This document shows positions 1 to 9,085 of a stretch of DNA of 64,000 nt, in pieces; within the stretch, counting starts at the first letter, position 1, and every line of letters starts with the position of its first letter. A program made the position numbers and the translations under genes. Below the pieces are notes generated by a model that saw only the letters and a list, made by a program, of their open reading frames with translations, had not been told where the DNA came from and searched no databases. This DNA is from an uncultured Caulobacterales bacterium (GTDB lineage: Bacteria; Pseudomonadota; Alphaproteobacteria; Caulobacterales; Caulobacteraceae): the NCBI GenBank assembly GCA_903862425.1, contig CAIOYC010000032.1, forward strand, positions 105,271 to 169,270. The letters are read 5' to 3'.

Positions 1-135
1 CTCGACGCACGGCGATCCTCGCATGGACTGTTGTTTTGATGTGCAGATGGTCGGCCTTTGCATAGGACGCCAGATAAGTCTTGGCGAGGCTTGCTGGTCG
101 ATTGATGCAACCCGCCCCGCGCGCCAAGATGGGGC

Positions 136-1539
136 ATGTTGATCGGGGAGCTTAAGGGGCGGTTGGCGTCCGCCGAGTGGCGTGCGCGCGCCTTGACCGT
201 GGCGGTGCTGGCGGCGGCGTGGCTGTTCGTAGCGACCCTGAACTGGCCGGGCCATCTGTCCTACGACTCGGTGCTCCAGCTGCTCGATGCGCGCACCGGC
301 CTCTACCACACCTGGCACCCGCCGTTCATGGCTTGGCTCCTCGGCCTGGGCGACGGACTGGTCCGGGGAACCGGCCTCTATGTGATGGGGCAAGGATTGC
401 TGTTGTTCGGCGCGTTGGCGGCCATCGTGATCGCCAGTCCCAAGGTCGGACGGTTCTCGCCGCTGCTCCCCCTGGTCCTGCTGCTCTCGCCGCTCGTGGT
501 GCTGTGGCAGGCCATCGTCTGGAAGGACGTGCTGTTCGCCGACCTGACCGTCGCAGGTTTCGCGGCGCTCTATTTCGGCCAGAGCCTGCGGCTCGGGCGG
601 TGGTGGTCGCTCGCCGTGGCGGCCAAGGGTCTCGTGCTGCTGGCGGCGGCAAGTCTGGTGCGCCAGAACGGGGCGACCGTCCTGCTGACGGGCGCGGCGG
701 CGCTCGGCTATGGCGTCTGGCGATCGGCCGATGGAGCGAGCGGGCAAAGCCGCCGGCTACGAGCCGCATTGGCCGGGCTGGCCGCGCTGGCCTTCGGTCT
801 GCTGGCGGCCCTGGCGATGAACCTGGCGGTGCTGACCCGCGCGGTCGACCGGGGCGGCCCCATCGCCCAGATCCACATGCTGCAGACCTTCGACGTGGTC
901 GGCGCCGTCGCCCATGACCCGTCGCTGGAGCTGGATCATCTCGACCCGTCCACCGAGGCGCTGATCCGCACGACGGCTGCGCACGTCTACACCCCGGCGC
1001 GCAACGACGGCCTGCTGGGCAACGACTTCAACCGGGCGACGGTGGAGGCGGCGGACGACATCCAGGACCAGTGGCTCGACATCCTGCTGCACCATCCACT
1101 CCCCTATGTGGAGCACCGGCTGGCGGTGCTCGGCTGGCACCTGACCTCGCCGCTGAAGGTCTGTCCCCGCGATGCTACCGGGATCGACGGGCCGCTGCCA
1201 CAACTGAAGATGCTCGGTATGCACCTGCAGCAGACGCCGCGCGACCTTCGCCTCGAGCAATATGCCAGCCTGTTCCACCACACACCGATCTACTCGCACT
1301 GGTTCTATGCGGCGCTGGCGCTGGTGCTCATCGTGGTGATGTTCCGCTCACGGGAGCGTGCCGACGCGGTATTCGGCTTCATGCTGATCGGCGCGCTGGG
1401 GTTCGTCGCCAGTTTCGTGCTGATCGGCGTGGCGTGCGACTACCGGTATCTCTACGCGCTCGACCTGTGCACCCTGGTCGCGGCGTTCCGATGGGCGCTG
1501 GGTCTTGGGGTGAGGCCTGTGGTCAGCGCGGACGGCTAG
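136..1539 (+). CDS. Polytopic membrane protein, possibly GT-C glycosyltransferase-like
   Basis: The 467-residue product is strongly hydrophobic, with about ten likely membrane segments from residue 18 to the C terminus. An early loop contains YDSV followed by a WHPPF motif, which resembles the first periplasmic loop of GT-C / Dol-P-mannose-type membrane glycosyltransferases and related O-antigen-modifying proteins. A large extracytoplasmic loop lies between roughly residues 235 and 385. A sugar-transfer role on a lipid-linked donor is inferred from topology only. Its 3' end overlaps the end of the convergent three-domain glycosyltransferase by 17 bases. The ATG at 136 has no obvious strong ribosome site. 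The 135 bases before it show nothing recognisable. Confidence 0.6.
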   Translation: MLIGELKGRLASAEWRARALTVAVLAAAWLFVATLNWPGHLSYDSVLQLLDARTGLYHTWHPPFMAWLLGLGDGLVRGTGLYVMGQGLLLFGALAAIVIASPKVGRFSPLLPLVLLLSPLVVLWQAIVWKDVLFADLTVAGFAALYFGQSLRLGRWWSLAVAAKGLVLLAAASLVRQNGATVLLTGAAALGYGVWRSADGASGQSRRLRAALAGLAALAFGLLAALAMNLAVLTRAVDRGGPIAQIHMLQTFDVVGAVAHDPSLELDHLDPSTEALIRTTAAHVYTPARNDGLLGNDFNRATVEAADDIQDQWLDILLHHPLPYVEHRLAVLGWHLTSPLKVCPRDATGIDGPLPQLKMLGMHLQQTPRDLRLEQYASLFHHTPIYSHWFYAALALVLIVVMFRSRERADAVFGFMLIGALGFVASFVLIGVACDYRYLYALDLCTLVAAFRWALGLGVRPVVSADG

Positions 1540-4500
1540 GGGCTTCGCGGACCTGGACCGAGCCGGTGCGCTTCAGCTTGCCCCAGGCCTGGCCGGTGCC
1601 CCCCAGCGCCCGGATGATCGAGCGCCAGACCACGATGTACATGATCTGCCGATAGACCAACCGCTGGGTCGGCAGGATCAGCAGCTCGCGTTTGTCGTCG
1701 CCGTCGAAGGCGTAGGCCACCCAACCCGCCGCCATCTCCAGCACTAGAAAGGCGACATAGATGCCGACGATCAGCCACAGCATGGGGTCGGGCGACATGG
1801 GCGTATCCGGATGTTCGCGCGATTGCTGCCACGCCACGAAGCGCGCCACGGCCGCCACGACCAGTTGCAGATCCACGAAGGGCGCCAGGATCTGAGCCAC
1901 GAACTGGAACACCCAAAGGGTCGGTAGCGACAGCCAGCCGAACCAGCCGTAATGGAACAGGGCTGCGCGGTGCTTCCACAGGCACTGCAGCGTACCGAAG
2001 CTCCAGCGGAAGCGCTGGCGCATCAGGGCGCCCAGAGAGGCTGGCGCCTCGGTATAGGCCAGGGCGTTGCCCTCGTTGACGATGATCCAGCCGGCGCGGC
2101 GCAGACGCCAGGTCAGGTCCATGTCCTCGGCCAGGGTGTCGGAACTGTAGCCGCCGACCTCGACCAGGGCGCTGGCGCGGTAGGCGCCGATGGCGCCGGG
2201 AACCACGGTGATGCCGTTGAGGCGCGACATGGCCCGCCGGTCGATATTCTGGGAGGTGACGTACTCCACCGACTGCCAGCGGGTGACGAGATTGGAGCGG
2301 TTGCCGACCTTCACATTGCCCGCCACCGCGCCGACGGTCTCGTCGGTGAAGCGGCGCGCGAGGAGGGCGAGGGCGTCGGGCTCAAGCTGGGTGTCGGCAT
2401 CGACACCCACGACGATGGAGGCGTCGGACATGGATAGGGCCAGGTTCAACGCCGAGGCCTTGCCGCCGTTTGCCTTGCGGGCGAACCGAACGCGCGGATC
2501 GTCGCCGAACCGCCGCTGCACCAACTGACCCGTCGCGTCCGACGAGCCGTCGTCCACCACGATGACGTGCTGATCGACGTCGCGGCAGGCCAGGATGCTG
2601 CGGATGGTCCGCTCGATCACCTTTTCTTCGTTATAGGCGGCTACCAGCACGTCGACGCGTGGATTGTCGAGCATGGGCGGGCGCGCGGGCGCGCGGCGGG
2701 CCGCCAGGGCCAGCATCAGCGATATCCGTAACAAACCGAGCGCCACCGCCCCAGCGAAGCCCCAGAAGAGGATGATCGCGGCGATGCGGCGGATGGTGAA
2801 GCCAAGTGCGCCCATCTGCACCAGCGCCCGATCGGCGGCGGGGATGGCGGGCATGGTCTCTGCGCGACTGCGCCCTTCAAGCTCGCCCACCGTAGTGAAC
2901 CTGTAGCCCTGGGCCTGCAGGGTGGTGATCAGATTGTCGATGGCGCCGGCGGTGGCGGAACGGTCCGCGCCGCCATCGTGCAGCAGGATGGCCTGGCCCT
3001 TGTGCAGGTTCGCCATGACCGCCGCGTCGATGTCGGCGCTGGTCAGCCGGTGGATCGAGCCGTCCGGCTCGTGGCGAAAGATGTCCCAGTCGTTGGGATC
3101 GATCGATTCGCCAGCGGTGATGTAGCCCTGCTCGGCGGCCACGGCGATCGGCATGATCTCGCCATAGCTACGCGGCTCGGAGTCGGCGTTATAGGGCGGA
3201 CGGAACAGCACCACCGACCGGCCAAGAATGGCCTCGAAGGCGCGTTGGGTCGCCGACAGCTCCAGCCGCACCCGATCCTCGCCCACGTGCGCCATGTTGG
3301 GGTGGGTGAAGGAGTGGCTGCCGATCTCGTGGCCCTCGGCATAGACGCGCTTGACGATATCCGGATAGTCCACCGCCTCCTCACCGATCATGAAGAAGGT
3401 GGCTTTGATTCCCCGCCGTTTCAGGATGTCGAGGATGGCGGGGGTCCAGGTGGGGTCGGGTCCGTCGTCGAAGGTGAGTGCCACGGTCTTTTCCGGCGCA
3501 CCGCTACGCTCCACCAGCCAACCGGACGGGAAGACGGTGTAGCTTTCGTCGGTGATCAGGCCGGTGACGGGATCGCGCTCATAGACGCGGTTGCCTGCCT
3601 GGGGCCGGCGCACCACGCGCAGCAGTTCGCCGTCGCCGATGAAGTCGACCTGCTGGGGCACCACCACCCGGTGCAGGTCCGGCTGTGGGTCCGCCTTGCG
3701 GCCGAAGGCGGTCCAGACCGACGGATCTTCCATGCCGAGCGCCCAGAGCGCGGCGCCCCTGATCTTGAAGGCGCGGCCGAGGGTCAGCGCGTTCTCTGCA
3801 GTTACGGCGTCCAAGAACCAGACTTCGTGCAGCTGTCCCTTGTCGTCATTGTACTGAAAGGTCGGCTCCATGGCCGCGTCGTCGAAGTCGAGCGCGTCCT
3901 CGGGCTTGTCCTTGCCGCGATAGCGCACGAGCAGGGCCACGGCCTGCTGGTTGGTGACGGTTTCGGTGTACTGGTCCGGGATGTTCCAGTCGTAGCCATA
4001 GGAGCCGACGCCAAGGATTACCTTCTGCACGCCGATCACCGGCGCGAATTTGCGAAGCGCTTCCTGGGTGTAGTTGGCGGAGGCGACGGCACCGGGTTTG
4101 CTGAAGCTGCCATGCTCGTCATAGGCCATCACCACAGCGTAATCCGCTGGGGCCGCCAGCATCTGCGCGTCGTGCGGGTCCATGTCGGTCTCGATGGTGA
4201 CCGAGATCTCCTTGCCCAAGGCGTGCATCTGGCCCGCCAGCAGCCGCAACCAGGCGGAGAGGCGCGGGGTCATGGCGGGTTGCAGGCGTTCGAAGTCTAC
4301 CTGCACACCGGCATAGCCGTTCTGCTGCACGAAGGCGGCGAGCTGGCTCACCAGCGCCTTCGACGCGACCGGATCGTCCAGCATCTGCGCCAGGCGCTTG
4401 GTGTCGAATACGCCGGCCTGGGCGTTGGATATCACCGGTACGATGCGCACGCCGTTGGTGTTGGCGATCCGAACGAGATCCTTGGTGGTCAGACTGCGAT

Positions 4501-4942
4501 CGGGCCGCCAGAAGTCGGTGACCAGGCCCTTGCCGTCCGGTGTCAGCGAGATCCAGGCCGGATAGATGTGGGTCAGGTCCGCCGCGTGGGCCTTGAAGCT
4601 TTCGATGCCGGTGTCGCGCCAGGGGGCGAAATAGGCCCCGCGGATGGAGTCGGCGCCTGAGACCGGCTTCAGTGCCGCATGGCGTCGATCCGCCTCGATG
4701 CGGGCGAACAGCTGCTTGCGCGCGGCCGCGAGCTGGGTGCTCGACACCTTGTGCGCCGGCCGCGCCGGCTGGGGCAGGCTGGTATGATCGAAGAAGCTCA
4801 GGCGCGGCGCCGAAGCCACGCTGAAGCTGAAGGCAGCCAGGATGGCGATAGCCAAGACGGCCACCACAGCCGCGCCGATCCGCAGGTTGCGCGCGCGCGC
4901 CCCGGTGGGGTCGAGAAAGATATGGCGTGGCGGTTCGGACAT
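1523..4942 (-). CDS. Three-domain GH18-like / polysaccharide deacetylase / family-2 glycosyltransferase
   Basis: A single 1139-residue protein joins three enzyme-like parts. A membrane anchor lies at about residues 20-42. A GH18-like barrel (about 100-415) carries the strand motif VQVDFE with the likely catalytic Glu218. A NodB-type deacetylase (about 484-690) shows FDDGPDP (491-497), the metal pair His543/His547 and RPPYN (581-585). A membrane segment follows at about 718-745. A processive GT2 domain (about 760-1000) has DDGS (797-800), Asp848/Asp850, Glu939-Asp940 and QRFRW (976-980), and C-terminal membrane helices follow. The GT2 part is PgaC/IcaA- or NodC-like, so the protein probably makes, exports and modifies a beta-linked amino-sugar polymer. 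The order places the two hydrolytic domains in the periplasm. The substrate is unknown. Confidence 0.9.
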   Translation of the reverse strand: MSEPPRHIFLDPTGARARNLRIGAAVVAVLAIAILAAFSFSVASAPRLSFFDHTSLPQPARPAHKVSSTQLAAARKQLFARIEADRRHAALKPVSGADSIRGAYFAPWRDTGIESFKAHAADLTHIYPAWISLTPDGKGLVTDFWRPDRSLTTKDLVRIANTNGVRIVPVISNAQAGVFDTKRLAQMLDDPVASKALVSQLAAFVQQNGYAGVQVDFERLQPAMTPRLSAWLRLLAGQMHALGKEISVTIETDMDPHDAQMLAAPADYAVVMAYDEHGSFSKPGAVASANYTQEALRKFAPVIGVQKVILGVGSYGYDWNIPDQYTETVTNQQAVALLVRYRGKDKPEDALDFDDAAMEPTFQYNDDKGQLHEVWFLDAVTAENALTLGRAFKIRGAALWALGMEDPSVWTAFGRKADPQPDLHRVVVPQQVDFIGDGELLRVVRRPQAGNRVYERDPVTGLITDESYTVFPSGWLVERSGAPEKTVALTFDDGPDPTWTPAILDILKRRGIKATFFMIGEEAVDYPDIVKRVYAEGHEIGSHSFTHPNMAHVGEDRVRLELSATQRAFEAILGRSVVLFRPPYNADSEPRSYGEIMPIAVAAEQGYITAGESIDPNDWDIFRHEPDGSIHRLTSADIDAAVMANLHKGQAILLHDGGADRSATAGAIDNLITTLQAQGYRFTTVGELEGRSRAETMPAIPAADRALVQMGALGFTIRRIAAIILFWGFAGAVALGLLRISLMLALAARRAPARPPMLDNPRVDVLVAAYNEEKVIERTIRSILACRDVDQHVIVVDDGSSDATGQLVQRRFGDDPRVRFARKANGGKASALNLALSMSDASIVVGVDADTQLEPDALALLARRFTDETVGAVAGNVKVGNRSNLVTRWQSVEYVTSQNIDRRAMSRLNGITVVPGAIGAYRASALVEVGGYSSDTLAEDMDLTWRLRRAGWIIVNEGNALAYTEAPASLGALMRQRFRWSFGTLQCLWKHRAALFHYGWFGWLSLPTLWVFQFVAQILAPFVDLQLVVAAVARFVAWQQSREHPDTPMSPDPMLWLIVGIYVAFLVLEMAAGWVAYAFDGDDKRELLILPTQRLVYRQIMYIVVWRSIIRALGGTGQAWGKLKRTGSVQVREAPSRPR

Positions 4943-5049
4943 GTTCCGGGCGGCGAGGGAGGATGCGGAGATTAGGTATCCCCTGTCGCCCCCGAAGACT
5001 AGAAGTCCTGGACCTTACATCGCGTTCAGCCCCATACGGCCCAGAACCG

Positions 5050-5745
5050 CTATTCGCTGACGAAGCGGTAGCCCACGCCCGCTTCTGTAATCAGGTGGCG
5101 CGGGTTGGCATGATCCGGCTCCAGCTTCTGCCGTAGCTGGGCCATGTAGGTTCGCAGATACTGCACATCCTCCGCATTCGCCGGACCCCAGATCTTGGTC
5201 AGCAGCTGGCGCTGGGTCAGCACACGGCCGCCGCCCTTCACCACCTCGGCCAACAGGTCGTATTCGCGGGGGGACAGGCGCACCGGTTCGCCCGCGCGCA
5301 GCACCCGGCGCTTGACGAGGTCGATCTCCAACTCACCGGCATGAATCACAGGCTCCGCACCGACCGCCTTCAGCTTGTTGCGGATCGCGGCGCGCAGACG
5401 CGCGAGGAGTTCGCCGACGCCGAAGGGCTTCTCCACATAGTCGTCGGCGCCGTTGTCCAGCGCCCTGATCTTCTCGGTCTCCCGGTCACGGGCCGACAGG
5501 ATCAGGATGGGACCGCCATAGGCGGCGCGGGCTTTCACCAGGACGTCCTGCCCATCCATGTCGGGCAGGCCGAGATCGAGGATGACCGCGTCGGGCTGGG
5601 CGCGGTGGGCCAGTTCGGTCAGGCCTTCAGCGCCTGTCAGGGCCTTGATCGGCTCGAACCCTTCTGCATCGAGCGCCGGGGTGAGGAAGCGATGGATCTG
5701 GGGCTCGTCGTCGATGACGAGAATGCGCGGGCGGCCGGACATCAA
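5050..5745 (-). CDS. kdpE: KdpE, OmpR-family response regulator
   Basis: The 231-residue protein has a receiver domain with the acidic pair Asp12-Asp13, phosphoacceptor Asp57 (LDLGLP) and the conserved Lys in VEKPFG. A winged-helix DNA-binding domain follows (LSPREYDLL ... GVGYRF). It is the last gene of the kdp operon, 10 bases after kdpD, and is expected to be phosphorylated by KdpD under potassium limitation or osmotic stress and to activate kdp transcription. A direct-repeat candidate operator lies in front of the operon at 13985-14001. Two consecutive ATG codons at the start make the exact initiation ambiguous by one residue. Confidence 0.95.
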   Translation of the reverse strand: MMSGRPRILVIDDEPQIHRFLTPALDAEGFEPIKALTGAEGLTELAHRAQPDAVILDLGLPDMDGQDVLVKARAAYGGPILILSARDRETEKIRALDNGADDYVEKPFGVGELLARLRAAIRNKLKAVGAEPVIHAGELEIDLVKRRVLRAGEPVRLSPREYDLLAEVVKGGGRVLTQRQLLTKIWGPANAEDVQYLRTYMAQLRQKLEPDHANPRHLITEAGVGYRFVSE

Positions 5746-5755
5746 AACATTTCCA

Positions 5756-8491
5756 TCACAGCAGCATATGGTGGGTGGCGATGGTCTTGGGCAGGCTGAT
5801 CAGTACGCGGGTGCCGCGAAGACCGGTGGCGGCGTCGCCATGGATGGGGCTGGCGGCGGCGATGCGCCCGCCCTGCGCCTCCACGAAGCCCTTGGAGATG
5901 GCGAGGCCGAGGCCGATCCCTTCGCCGCGGTCGGATGGCTGCTCCACCCGGCGGAACTTGTCGAACACCCGCTCCAGCTCGGGGCCGGGAATGCCCTTGC
6001 CCTCGTCCTCGATGGAGATGACCACATTGGCCCGGTCCTCATAGGCCGCCACCTCGATGGCGGTGTCTTCGGGACTGTAGAGGATGGCGTTCTCCAGGAT
6101 GTTGACCACCGCTTGTTCGAGCAAGGTGGGGTCGGCTTCGACCATCGAGAGCTGGAGCGGGAAGTCGCGCAGCAGCCTACGCCCGCCCAGACGGCGTTGC
6201 ACGCGCTCGATGGCGGCGCCCAGCACATCGCGCACGTCGGTGGCTTGAAGGCGGGTGTTCAGCGCCCCGCCTTCCAGCCGGGTCATGTCCAGCAGGTCGC
6301 CCACATATCGGTTGAGCCGGTCCGCCTCCTCGCGGATGGACTGGAGCAGCTCGCGGCGCACCGGAGCCTTGATGCCCTCGCCGTAGTCCAGCAGCGTGGT
6401 GGCGGCGCCAAGGACGGTGGAGAGCGGTGTGCGAAGGTCGTGGCTGATCGAATTGAGCAGGGCGGCGCGGAGCTGGTCCGAACGACGCAGGGCTTGAGCC
6501 TCAGCGGAGGCGGAGGCCAGTTCGGCCCGCTCCAGCCCCACAGCGCCCTGGTCAAGCAGGGCAAGCAGCAACCGCTCTTCCGGCGAGCCCGGTGCGATCC
6601 GTCCGGCCTCGATCCCGGCCACGCCCGAGCGCGCCTTCAGCCCCTGCAACGGCCAGAAGCTCCAGCCCACCTGGGGCATGGTGCCGGTACCTACACCTGC
6701 GGGTTCGCCCTTCTCCCAGGCCCAGCGCGCGGCGGCCATGGCCCCGGTGGACAGCGGCTTCATGTCGGGCGCGCCGGCCGCGGGCTGGATTTCTCCGTCC
6801 TTGGGCAGGAGCACGATGGCCGCCCCGCCCACCGCCGCCGCCGCCTGATCCGCCAACGCCCCAGCCGCTTCCGCCCGTGTGGCGACGGCGGACAGGGTTC
6901 GGCTGGCGGTCAGCAGCGAGGCGATGGCCGCCGCGCGGCGCGATGTGGCCCTCGACTGATCTCTCAGCCGCCCGGCCAGGGAGCCGGCGATCATGGCCAC
7001 CGCGAAGAAGACCGCGAAGGTCAAAAGGTCCGTGGCGTGGCCGATGACGAAGGAGAGGCGCGGCTCCAGGAAAAAGAAGTTGTAGCTGACCGCCGCTAAA
7101 CCCGCCGCCGCCACCGCTGGTCCGAAGCCGGACGACAGGCCGGTGAGCAGCACGGCCAGCAGGAAGATCATGGCGAGGTTGGCGCCGGACGCGGTTCGGT
7201 CGATCACCGCCGCCAGTCCGTTGGCCGCAGTCGCCGCGCCGAGGGCGATGGCGTAACCGGTCCAGCGCGCGCGCGCGGCGAACCGGCGGGGCGGCGCTTC
7301 GGTCTCGCCCGGCGCCACATCCGTCACTACGTGCAGGGCGACGCCTGCCGCCCGCTCGAGCAGGACGTGCGCCAGCGACTGGCCGAACAGCGCGCGCCAG
7401 CGCGGCGCCCTGAAGCGCTGCGGCGCACGGCCGATGACCAGCTGGGTGATATTGTTGCGGCTGGCGTATTGCAGCACCGCGCCGGGCAGATCGTCGGCGG
7501 TGAGATTGACCACCGAGGCGCCCAGCTGCTCGGCCAGCTTGAACGCCGCCGCCGCCCGCCCGGCTTCGGTCGGGCCGCCGGGGCGATTGGGGCGCTCCAC
7601 ATGCATGACCGTCCAGCGGGCGTCCATCATATCGGCCAGCCGGCGGCCCGCGCGCACCAGGGAGGTGGCGAGCGGATCGCCGCCGATCAGCACCAGAATG
7701 CGCTCGCCTGCCGCCCACGGCCCCTCGATCCCCGTGCGGCGCATGTGGCCGACCAGGGCGTCGTCCACCGTCTGGGCGGCGCGGCGCAGGGCCAGTTCGC
7801 GCAGGGCGGTGAGGTTTTCGACCTTGAAGAAACGATCCGAGGCCAGCCGCGCCGTCTCCGGCACATAGACCTTGCCGTCCGCCAGCCGCTCACGCAGCTC
7901 CTCGGGCGTGATATCCACCACCTCGATGGCGTCGGCGCGGGCGAAGGCTTCGTCCGGCACGGTCTCCTGCTGACGGATGCCGGTGATGCGCCACACAACC
8001 TCCACCAGGCTTTCCAGGTGCTGGACGTTCAGGGTGGTCCAGACGTCGATGCCGGCGACCAGCAACTCCTCCACATCCTGCCAGCGCTTGGGATGGCGCG
8101 AGCCCGGCGCGTTGGAGTGGGCATACTCATCCACCAGCAGGAGCTTGGGCCGCCGGGCAAGGGCCGCGTCGATGTCGAATTCCAGCAGGGTCCGGCCGCG
8201 ATACTCGATCGGCTTTCGCGGGAGGACCTCGAGCGGCCCGACCAGGGCCTCGGTATCCTTGCGGCCGTGGCTCTCGACCACGCCCACCACCACGTCCAGG
8301 CCGTCGGTCGCGCGGCGGGCGGCGGTGGACAGCATCTCGTAGGTCTTGCCCACGCCGGGCGCCATGCCGAGGAACACCTTCAGCCGTCCCCGACCCTCCT
8401 GCCGCGTCGCGGCGAGCAGGGCGTCCGGATCGGGGCGGTTCTGCTCTGCGCGATTCTGCTCGGCGCGATTTGGGTCGGGGGGCGTGGTCAG
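5756..8491 (-). CDS. kdpD: KdpD, potassium-sensing histidine kinase (probable CTG start)
   Basis: The N-terminal KdpD domain has the Walker A motif GMAPGVGKT and the VDEYAHSNAPGSRHPKRW block. A universal-stress-protein-like domain, four DUF4118 membrane helices, a GAF-like region, the phosphoacceptor motif SHDLRTPL and a HATPase domain with DEGKGI and GLGLAI follow. The first ordinary start codon in frame (GTG at 8377) sits only 6 codons before the Walker A motif and would remove the conserved PDPDALL ... GRLKVF lead-in. The frame stays open upstream to CTG 8491-8489, which overlaps the kdpC stop as CTGA, the analogue of the usual ATGA coupling. From there the protein is 911 residues. No ATG, GTG or TTG occurs between these points. 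The kinase function is firm; the start is inferred. Confidence 0.93.
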   Translation of the reverse strand: MTTPPDPNRAEQNRAEQNRPDPDALLAATRQEGRGRLKVFLGMAPGVGKTYEMLSTAARRATDGLDVVVGVVESHGRKDTEALVGPLEVLPRKPIEYRGRTLLEFDIDAALARRPKLLLVDEYAHSNAPGSRHPKRWQDVEELLVAGIDVWTTLNVQHLESLVEVVWRITGIRQQETVPDEAFARADAIEVVDITPEELRERLADGKVYVPETARLASDRFFKVENLTALRELALRRAAQTVDDALVGHMRRTGIEGPWAAGERILVLIGGDPLATSLVRAGRRLADMMDARWTVMHVERPNRPGGPTEAGRAAAAFKLAEQLGASVVNLTADDLPGAVLQYASRNNITQLVIGRAPQRFRAPRWRALFGQSLAHVLLERAAGVALHVVTDVAPGETEAPPRRFAARARWTGYAIALGAATAANGLAAVIDRTASGANLAMIFLLAVLLTGLSSGFGPAVAAAGLAAVSYNFFFLEPRLSFVIGHATDLLTFAVFFAVAMIAGSLAGRLRDQSRATSRRAAAIASLLTASRTLSAVATRAEAAGALADQAAAAVGGAAIVLLPKDGEIQPAAGAPDMKPLSTGAMAAARWAWEKGEPAGVGTGTMPQVGWSFWPLQGLKARSGVAGIEAGRIAPGSPEERLLLALLDQGAVGLERAELASASAEAQALRRSDQLRAALLNSISHDLRTPLSTVLGAATTLLDYGEGIKAPVRRELLQSIREEADRLNRYVGDLLDMTRLEGGALNTRLQATDVRDVLGAAIERVQRRLGGRRLLRDFPLQLSMVEADPTLLEQAVVNILENAILYSPEDTAIEVAAYEDRANVVISIEDEGKGIPGPELERVFDKFRRVEQPSDRGEGIGLGLAISKGFVEAQGGRIAAASPIHGDAATGLRGTRVLISLPKTIATHHMLL
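8441..8470. repeat. 15-bp tandem duplication in the 5' end of kdpD
   Basis: Two adjacent 15-base units (8441-8455 and 8456-8470) differ at one base. On the minus strand they encode the repeated pentapeptide NRAEQ near the kdpD N terminus, in the linker before the conserved PDPDALL block. This looks like a replication-slippage duplication that kept the frame. Confidence 0.8.
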
Positions 8492-9078
8492 CTCCTGTGC
8501 GGCAGCGGGCGGACGGCGTCGAGCGCCCGGTTCACCAGCAGTACGTTTACGTGCGGTTGGCCGATGAAGCCAAGCGCCGGTTGCTCTGTGGCGCGCCCGA
8601 TGATCGCCATAACGGCATCATTGGCCATGCCCCGCGCCTTGGCGATGCGCGGGATCTGCCGCGCGGCGTTTGCCGGTGTCACGTCCGGATCGAGCCCGGA
8701 GCCGGAGGTGGTTACCGCGTCCGCCGGGATGGGGGCGGAGGATTCGGCGTTCAGGGTCTTGGCGTCGCCGTTGATCCGGTCGGCCAGCTTCTTGTCCATC
8801 GGACCGAGGTTGGAGCCGGAGGAGTTGGTGGCGTCATAGCCGTTCGTCCCGGCGGCGGAGGGCCGCGGGTGCAGATAGCCCGGTCCGGCGAAGTTCTGGC
8901 CGATCAAGGCCGAGCCCACCACCTGACCGTGGGCGTCCTTCAGCAGGCTGCCATTGGCCTGATAGGGCAGGGCGACCTGGGCGACGCCGGTGACCACCAG
9001 AGGGTAGACGACCCCGGTCACGACGGTGAACAGGACCATCATCACGAGGGCCGGGCGAAGGTGTTGCAGCATGTTCAT
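8488..9078 (-). CDS. kdpC: KdpC, potassium-transporting ATPase subunit C
   Basis: The product has one N-terminal membrane helix (about residues 8-30, ending in the typical YPLVVTG) and a periplasmic domain with GSALIGQNF, RPSA and SGSGLDPD, all conserved in KdpC. It stabilises the KdpA-KdpB complex. The ATG at 9078 (MNMLQ) is chosen because it fits the family length of about 195 residues; an in-frame extension to 9111 is not conserved in character. It lies 7 bases after the outer-membrane-protein gene, and its stop overlaps the proposed kdpD CTG. Confidence 0.95.
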   Translation of the reverse strand: MNMLQHLRPALVMMVLFTVVTGVVYPLVVTGVAQVALPYQANGSLLKDAHGQVVGSALIGQNFAGPGYLHPRPSAAGTNGYDATNSSGSNLGPMDKKLADRINGDAKTLNAESSAPIPADAVTTSGSGLDPDVTPANAARQIPRIAKARGMANDAVMAIIGRATEQPALGFIGQPHVNVLLVNRALDAVRPLPHRS

Positions 9079-9085
9079 GTCCGTC

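Noticed and set aside
2978..4660. Long open frame of 560 codons on the plus strand, opposite the three-domain glycosyltransferase
   Set aside because: It is antisense to a gene with clear motifs, contains His/Gly/Val-rich composition typical of high-GC shadow frames, and has no recognisable domain.
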